Shown here: positions 57,787 to 64,000 of the stretch, piece after piece | How positions within the stretch are numbered: the stretch's first letter is position 1 | Layout: the number at the start of each line of letters is the position of its first letter | Assembly: GCA_030077755.1 (NCBI GenBank) | Contig: JAQJZZ010000014.1 | Span: forward strand, 1,798,001 to 1,862,000 | Reading direction: 5' to 3' | DNA: 64,000 nucleotides | DNA from: Filosporella fistucella | Taxonomy: Eukaryota > Ascomycota > Leotiomycetes > Helotiales | Position numbers and translations under genes: made by a program | The notes under the pieces: model-generated | Told to the model about the DNA's origin: nothing | Databases searched by the model: none | Seen by the model: only the letters and a program-made list of their open reading frames with translations

Positions 57787-59670
57787 ATGAAGGTGTCCTT
57801 GGCTTTATCGTCCTTGTTGGCGATGCATACTGTGGCGAGAGGTCCAGTCTTGAGATTTCCCAAGATCAACTCTGAGCAAGTCGACGGTAAGTTTTACTTG
57901 CGATCTTTGGTGTTATAATTCAGGTGCTAATTGAGCACAAGGTATCCTCCCAAGACCGACCGCTGCCACTCCCAGCCGTAACATTACTCCACAGGCAGGA
58001 GTGAAACCTCTTGTTGCTGGTTTGGAATCTCTTTTATAGCCCACACTTCTTTCTTACACTTTGACTGACACCTCTATTGCAGAAGTCTCTCCATCAGTCA
58101 TACATCCTTCTGATATCGTTGGTGGGCTTGTGACAATCATTGGCCCTGTTCCAACTGACGCTGAGTAAGTTCCAGATATCTTCTTGCGGTGACGTCTAAC
58201 AAGCAAACAGCTCTACCAGCTTTGTATCACTGGGGTCGGTCACGAATACTAGAGACCCATTCTTCATTGGTGGCACGACTATATTTGGACCCATTCCGGA
58301 CCCTCCCTCCAGGTATGCCCTCTGTCATATCACTAATATAAGATTTAATACTAACAGCCCATAGTTCTCAAGTGCAATTATCTACGTTCTCCACACCCGC
58401 TGCGCCTACCATCTCTCCAGGCTCGTTCGTTCCGCAATCTGACCTCAGTAAAGACGCAAACGTTGCTTCCACAGCTAAAGCCTCATCTGGTAGTGGGCCA
58501 ACTATTCCCTTTGCTCCAGCTGCATCTATCACCGATGCGACTGCCGGCACATCAACAACTGATAGTGTTTCAATTGGCAGCACTGCTTCACCTACCAGTA
58601 CTGTTGCTGCTCCACCACCTCAGCTTGTCCTTTCTGTTGGCTCATACAAATATTATGGCTGTTTTACAGAAGGAGCCGGTGTTCGTGCGATCAACGATGC
58701 TTTCTTCGCCAATGATAACACCACAGTTGAGAGCTGTGTTGCAGCTTGCTCAGAGTACAGGTTTGCGGGAATTGAGTACTCGAGAGAGTGCTGGTGTGGA
58801 AGCGATTTCAATTCAGGGTCTGGCCGAGTTTCTGATTCCCAGTGCTCGATGGCTTGTGGTGGAGACCCGAGTGAAATCTGTGGCGGTTCAACCAGATTGT
58901 CAGTCTACCGGCGAGAGTCTGATAATTTCGTGTCGCCTTCGTCTGGAGGATCATCTACTGCTTCAGGGACTGCCTCTTCTCAAACTACCCTCTCAAGCAA
59001 GCCTTCAAGCGACTCCGAGTCAGCTTCAGGATCACCAACCCCAGTCTCATCCCCACAAGTACCACTGACGATAAACCCGGTCGCAACTACTTCAAAGGCT
59101 TCACTTTCTAGCAAGTTGGTAAGCAGCACTCTGGAGCCACAATTTCCACCTGGAGAAAGCTCCATTTCTAGTGTACGAGTCGGCTCATCTCAGGCAGTTA
59201 CCCCCCTTACGCCTCCCACAGCAACTACGTCTTTCTCATCTCTCGCGTCCACAGCTTCGGGTCCGTTCTCCTCAGAGAATTCGGCAATCTCAGAATTAAC
59301 TTCTATTACGAATGAGGCCCAGGAAACAGGCTACAGCACCTCCATATCATCCGCAGTCTCTGCAAGAGAGAGTACATGGACTGGCAGCGACATTCCATCC
59401 TTCCCATGGTTGACCCATCATTCTCAGCCCTACTCTAATACCACCTCATATTCCAGATCCACTCCTACCTCCAGCTTTGTTTCGTCTTCCAACACCTTAA
59501 CACAGAGATTGCCGAAGAGCACAACTGCTATTTTCACCACCCAGACCTCTCTCAACACAGCTACCAATACACCCGTTGTTACGACATCAGTCTCTAGTGG
59601 ATGTGGAAGAGGTGATAGCTCCAATGCCGCGTTTTTGTTCCTTGCATTGGGACTGTCTGTTCTCATTTAG
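57787..59670 (+). CDS. WSC-domain, GPI-type cell-surface protein
   Basis: Five exons, 57787-57886, 57942-58019, 58083-58164, 58211-58312 and 58365-59670, give 555 residues. A signal peptide (MKVSLALSSLLAMHTVARG) opens the protein. One WSC domain (about 210-300) has YYGCFTEGAGVRA, SVESC-like TVESCVAACSEYRFAGIEYSRECWCG and CSMACGGDPSEICGG, with the expected eight cysteines. A long Ser/Thr-rich region follows, likely heavily O-mannosylated. The C-terminus is a short hydrophobic tail (AAFLFLALGLSVLI) after CGRGDSSN, which fits a GPI-anchor signal; there is no cytoplasmic tail, so this is not a Wsc1-type signalling sensor. WSC domains bind wall glycans. The four small 5' exons are required to join the signal peptide to the WSC part in frame. 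Confidence 0.9.
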
Positions 59671-60318
59671 TGGTCCCAGTTCTGCTTTCAACCAGGCAGG
59701 GAACATGATTTGACTTTTCTTTAGCGTTGTTTTCCGGGAAATGATTGGCTTTGATTTGCTTGGTATGGCGGAAGCATTTGAGTTGCACTCCGAAATTTGT
59801 TCACTCTGGCAATCTATGAACTACGAATTGCTTCCAAGGTGTGTTTAGATCAGGATTTGCTACGCACTCCTGCTTGCAATAGCTTCCAACTTCTGGCCAC
59901 GGCTTTCAATTCTGATTTTACCCCCAAAAGTTTCCGTCGGCGATTTTCATCTCGCACACACAGGTGTAAAATAGATAGAGAGTTTCTCAAATCAAATCAA
60001 TCATTCATTCAGCATCCTCCCTTGCATTGAAGAGAAGATTGATAACAGTTTGCGCCTGTTCGGGTACTGCCTTCCAGGCATTCTTGCCCCATCCAGTCCC
60101 TCCATTCCAGGGAGCCATTTCTAGATAACCAGTGAGGACCAATGCAGTCTCTCGAGCAAAGCACTTCCGGAAATTTAATCGAAGTGCCGTCCAACGCCGT
60201 GCCATCCAAAGCCCGAATACACTCCGCGCGCCTGAACAGATATTTTCAAAATAACTAATAGATAATGTTGCCATCTCCTAGCATCCCAGCCGTCTATATT
60301 CCCTGATTTGTTCCGCTA
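59671..60318. other. convergent 3' region with one small unexplained frame
   Basis: 648 bp between the WSC gene and the capping-enzyme gene. It contains a minus-strand frame, 60274-60005 (89 codons), with balanced composition and an ATG-opened C-terminal half of 37 residues rich in Trp/Gly (PWNGGTGWGKNAW). I do not recognise it. It may be a small gene, a 3' UTR, or chance. Confidence 0.4.
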
Positions 60319-61651
60319 TCAGGTCTTTCCAGGCGGCCCTGGACTAGGCCTCCCGTTCCCTTGCTCATCCGCTTTCCTCTTCATTCCAGCTCCAGGTAAT
60401 GGTCCATTTGGCACACCCATACTCGCCACCCTCTTCTTTTCTGCTTCTTTCCTCTCTCGAGCTTGCTCATCCGCTGCTCTCTTCTTCCACTCGTCTCTAA
60501 TCGTCATCGCCGCGTTGAGCAGGTCATCCTTCGTTACCCTGTCTGTGATACTCTCAATGACACTTTTAACTGTAGAAGTATGATTTGCATTTGTCTTATC
60601 ATCTCGAAAGCGCATAAATCTCCATCTTTTCTTTGAATCCATGAAACACTCCACGATTCTATCGTTTAGTGGCTCTTCAAGCGCTTTCAAGTCTTCCCAT
60701 TCCTTTTCTTCGATATACATAGTATCATACCAAGAATCTTGTTTGCCATCGCCTTCAAATACAAGCAGGTTGCATACCGGCAAAGCGTCGTAATCGGTAT
60801 ATGGTGCTGTGACGCCCTCGCTGATATCTTGTTCGTCGGGTTGGACCAAGGGAAAGTCTAGACATAATCTAAAATCGATCGAGTTCTCAAGTTCCGGCTT
60901 CCACTTTAAGATATTTTGATCTGTGCCATGCTTATATTCCGAGGTTCGACATGTGAATATCAAACCATCGTTGCCGTGTGGTAAGGATGGCAATATCTGC
61001 GCGAACATCATCTGAATCGCATATGAGAACTGCATAGCCTTGAGCTCCATTATGAAGTGCATATATTGTTTTTCCTCGGGGAAATCCTTCAAAAGCGCCT
61101 CATAGGGGTTGAAAATCCGTTCCTTGAAATATGCCAGCCGTTTGTCGAGTGTCCGGCTCATGAGACTGTTGCCATCCAACACCATGCAGTCAAATACCAG
61201 GTATTTTGGCTGCAGGCCCCCAGGCACCTTATCCATAACCAGTTCACCATCGATTAAAGTATTCCTATGGAAAGCTTCCACGTCTCGTGGGATAGGGAAG
61301 TGTAGGGCGCCCGGAGGAATGAACCAAAAGTCGTTTTTGCGATCGATGAGATAATGGATTTCTTCGTGACTGTCGCCTTCTGTAAGATATAGCAAATATC
61401 TCATGCCATCTGACTTTTCGCACACGTAGTAGCTAAATAGTTTAGTCAAACTCCCTGTTAATGGGGGTTTCTACCTACTCTCTTTTGGTCAACTCCAACA
61501 GATGCTTTCTTGCGAAGCTGACAGGTTGAGCACCTGGGAAACTCGTATTATTTCTTTCAAGAAGGTGCGCAACCTCCTGCCGCATCCTATGCAGAAGTTC
61601 TCCTGTTGCCTTGATTCCAGGAGCCTCGATCGATGTCAAAGGGCCCGCCAT
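60319..61651 (-). CDS. CEG1: mRNA-capping enzyme, guanylyltransferase subunit
   Basis: Exons 61651-61479 and 61432-60319 give 428 residues, the normal length of a fungal monofunctional guanylyltransferase. Splicing yields YYVCEKSDGMR, in which Lys64 of the KxDG motif forms the covalent GMP adduct. Other nucleotidyltransferase motifs follow: FWFIPP, TLIDGELV, LVFDCMVLDG, DGLIFTC and LKWKP, then WRFMRFRDDKTNANH in the C-terminal OB domain. The tail is lysine-rich with a Pro/Gly end. The enzyme transfers GMP from GTP to the 5' diphosphate end of nascent RNA polymerase II transcripts. The start MAGPLTSIEAPG is the first ATG consistent with homologues; the frame extends upstream but not convincingly. 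Confidence 0.96.
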
Positions 61652-63257
61652 GTTGCTGGATGTTATGGTACCAAACCAGTCGGAGCCTGAGCGAGTAATT
61701 CGTATATGCTTCAATCAATGGATCTAGTGAAGTATTGAGCCTTTCTCAGGATGCAGGTGTATCGTGCTATTGTTGGCTGAGAGTCGGTGAATATCGCGTT
61801 TGAAGCTTTCGCAAAGACGGTACCGCGCTGTTAACCTGGAATGTTGAGGGTTGAAGTATGGTGTTTCTTGAGCATAGAAATTGAGCGGACATCTATTCAA
61901 ACCATGCTGCAAGTTATGCAGCTTAAAACCCAAATCTCAGCTGTCAGTATGTCGAGGCGCATTAAGTTTGAGGAATTCAAGGCGCTTTCAAAATCCGAAC
62001 ACTCGATCTGCAGTTGGTCACGTGCCTGAAATTCGTCGCGATTTCAGGGCACGGTTCACTGGCTTCCAGCCCACGGTTGTGCGGATGCTGCTGTTTAGGT
62101 GAAAGAAGGACTAGACACAATGTAGGTCCTTGTCTATTCGTTGCCAGTCTTGTTTATATCTGATGTTCCAGTGAGCTGAGTCTCAGTAGTGAAATTTCGA
62201 CCTTGCTCGTAGCTACCCAGATGCCCATCGGCTGGCAGCTTTCATTGCAATGCATCTACTAGTACACCTGTCTATAGTGTTTCCTCCTGCTCAAGCTTTG
62301 ATTGGAATTTGGCTTGCAGATGCCAAGATCAGAGAGACAATAGGTACTGTTCTTTCATCCGCTAGCCATGTTGCTTTGTTTCACAAAATCGCCTCGAGGT
62401 AGTGAACAATTCCCGGCCGGATGGTGATTTGTCTGTCTGTTGATTGGACCCGGTCCACATTGTCAAGACAGATCTCATTGTGAGATTCAAGAGTTTTTCG
62501 TCCTACTCTACCACTGAGAGGTTCGCCATGATGCATCACATCTTCTTCTGTTAAGGTACTCCTCACTCTGCGGGCTTTCCAACTCCCAATGTCTACTGAA
62601 CGAGTTTATATTTATATTGTTCCGCAGACATCGAATCAAGAGGTCCACACGTGTGCCATGGCCCGCCTTGAAGAAGGAAGCCTCAAGGTGACATTATGCG
62701 CCACAAAGCGGCTAGGGGAGTCGTCACTACTTAAGTTGATAGAAATGAGCGAGGCACAGAGCTTGATTTCATCTCATTCGACCCTATGAAGTATGCGTGA
62801 CACCCGAGAACGCGCTTTTCAAATCACGGATGATGTTCCAGTTTATTATTCATGGAATGGAAGTGTTGCAGTACTCCGGAGCCAGATTGTATACTACCAA
62901 AAGTACATACTGTACTTCATATTCATAAGGCTGAGGACCCCGGTTGGTGAAGCGGAAACGAGAGCGGAGTCTACAGAAGTCCGAGGTACTGCCAATTAGG
63001 TTGGATTGAATCTCGACCTGCACTCTTCCCGAGCCAGGCACGTCTCGACTTGCCAGGGGTCGGACATTCTCACATCTTGTAAGTCCAGAATCGCATAAAG
63101 ATAGTTACCTATATAGCATGAGAGAACGAGACGTTCAAGAAAGCCATTCAACCTGTCTTAGACTCTTCTCATTGAAATTCAAACAGTATTCAAGATACCT
63201 AAGACTAGACCAATTTACTCCAGAGCCCATCAACCATTCGACGACAGAAAGTTCAAA
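61652..63257. other. gene-free interval before the GST-like gene
   Basis: 1.6 kb with 5' flanks of the capping-enzyme and GST-like genes (divergent). Several short frames on both strands; none has a recognisable domain. Confidence 0.5.
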
Positions 63258-64000
63258 ATGGCCAAAAACCTTTCCATCACGCTCTTCCGAGGGTGGGAAG
63301 CGAAATCTCAATATGTCTGGTCAGCTTTTGTGACAAAGCTCGAATTTCGTCTACGTCTATCAAATATTTCCTATCATGCAGGTGCTGGCTCGCCCAGATC
63401 AGCACCCTTAGGCAAACTCCCCTACGTAGATATAGTCAATGGCGACACAACAACCCAGATCGGAGATTCCACTCTAATTGTGCGGCATTTGGTCGAGCAA
63501 GGAGTAATGAAGCCATTGAACACAGGTCTAGATGGGAAGACAAAAGCCTTAGATTTGGCGATGCAGGCATTGATGGAGGATAAATTGTACTTCTTTGTGG
63601 TTTGTCACCCCTGAAATTGGTGTCACCAAATGGCTGGTTAACAAAGTTGCAATAGGTTCGTGAACGCTGGATCGATAATTTTTACGTCCAGCGTGACAAA
63701 GTACTGGCATCTGCTCCCTGGCCAGTCAGATTTGTTGTTGGAAATATGATTTACCGAACCTGCATTTCAACATTGCATGGCCAAGGAGTCGGACGCTTCC
63801 CTGCTGAAGAAGCAAAAGAGTTCCGAGAGGACATTTGGACGAAACTGAATGGGGTGCTAGAGGACGCAAGAAGAAAATCTGTAGAAGGCAATTGTTTCTG
63901 GTGTTTGGGAGGGGAGAACCCTACCGATTGCGATACGACAATCTTTGGATTTATTGCTACGACTTTGATGGCTGAGAGTTCTCCAGAGTCGACGGCATAT
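63258..64000 (+). CDS. FAXC/metaxin-like glutathione S-transferase-fold protein (partial)
   Basis: Exon 1 is 63258-63599 and exon 2 runs from 63656 past the window end, giving the first 229 residues. The start MAKNLSITLFRGWEAKSQ opens a thioredoxin-like N-terminal domain with APLGKLPYVDI and TTQIGDSTLIVRHL, which takes the place of the glutathione-binding cis-Pro and ESxAI region. The C-terminal helical domain begins with ERWIDNFYVQRDKVL and reaches FWCLGGENPTDCDTTIFGFIATTL, a motif of the failed-axon-connections (FAXC)/metaxin-like group. The intron (63600-63655) uses a GTTTGT donor and AATAG acceptor. Fungal members are poorly characterised; some act in isoprenoid or xenobiotic handling. 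The 3' end lies outside the window. Confidence 0.87.

Noticed and set aside
58463..59068. Plus frame of 201 codons overlapping the WSC gene
   Set aside because: Leu/Gln/His-rich shadow of the Ser/Thr-rich coding frame and WSC domain.
1..64000. Transposons, CRISPR arrays, viral insertions
   Set aside because: No transposase, reverse transcriptase, capsid or polymerase frame, no terminal repeats that I could pair, and no spaced direct repeats.

Overview
The window is nuclear DNA from a filamentous ascomycete (Pezizomycotina). The evidence is genes split by short introns (mostly 45-110 nt) with GT...AG borders and CTAAC/CTAAT-type branch points, a tRNA-Phe with a short anticodon-loop intron, and fungal families such as a Zn2Cys6 regulator, a WSC protein, a Dal5-type permease and Rco1. 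Base use and gene style would suit a Leotiomycete (Botrytis/Sclerotinia relatives), but that placement is inference. No rRNA, CRISPR, virus or intact transposon is visible.

Left part (1-13 kb): gene-poor flank, a small AT-hook protein gene (minus), a long gene-free stretch with purine-rich microsatellites, the histone H3K36 methyltransferase SET2 (plus) and a mitochondrial 4-aminobutyrate aminotransferase (minus).

Middle part (14.8-39.8 kb): an accessory, catabolic-looking island. In order: an SDR, a secreted nucleoside hydrolase, a GFA-fold zinc protein, a second SDR, a divergently transcribed tricarballylate-dehydrogenase-like flavoprotein, an EamA/SLC35G-like transporter, a secreted type-B carboxylesterase, an amino-acid permease, an intron-bearing tRNA-Phe, a broken gamma-glutamylcyclotransferase-like gene with two in-frame stops, a Zn2Cys6 transcription factor, a GMC oxidoreductase and an MFS anion permease. 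There is no PKS, NRPS or terpene-synthase core, so uptake and breakdown of small organic acids, amines or esters is more likely than classical secondary metabolism; this is inference.

Right part (40-64 kb): dense housekeeping genes: an SNF5/SFH1 remodeller subunit, an EBP1/PA2G4-like protein, RCO1 (Rpd3S PHD subunit), the cohesin factor PDS5, a GPI-type WSC wall protein, the mRNA capping guanylyltransferase and the start of a FAXC/metaxin-like GST that runs off the window. SET2 and RCO1 act in one pathway (H3K36 methylation read by Rpd3S), so the window is notably rich in chromatin genes. Exon coordinates were worked out by eye from splice signals, reading frame and family resemblance; every joined gene given here sums to whole codons.
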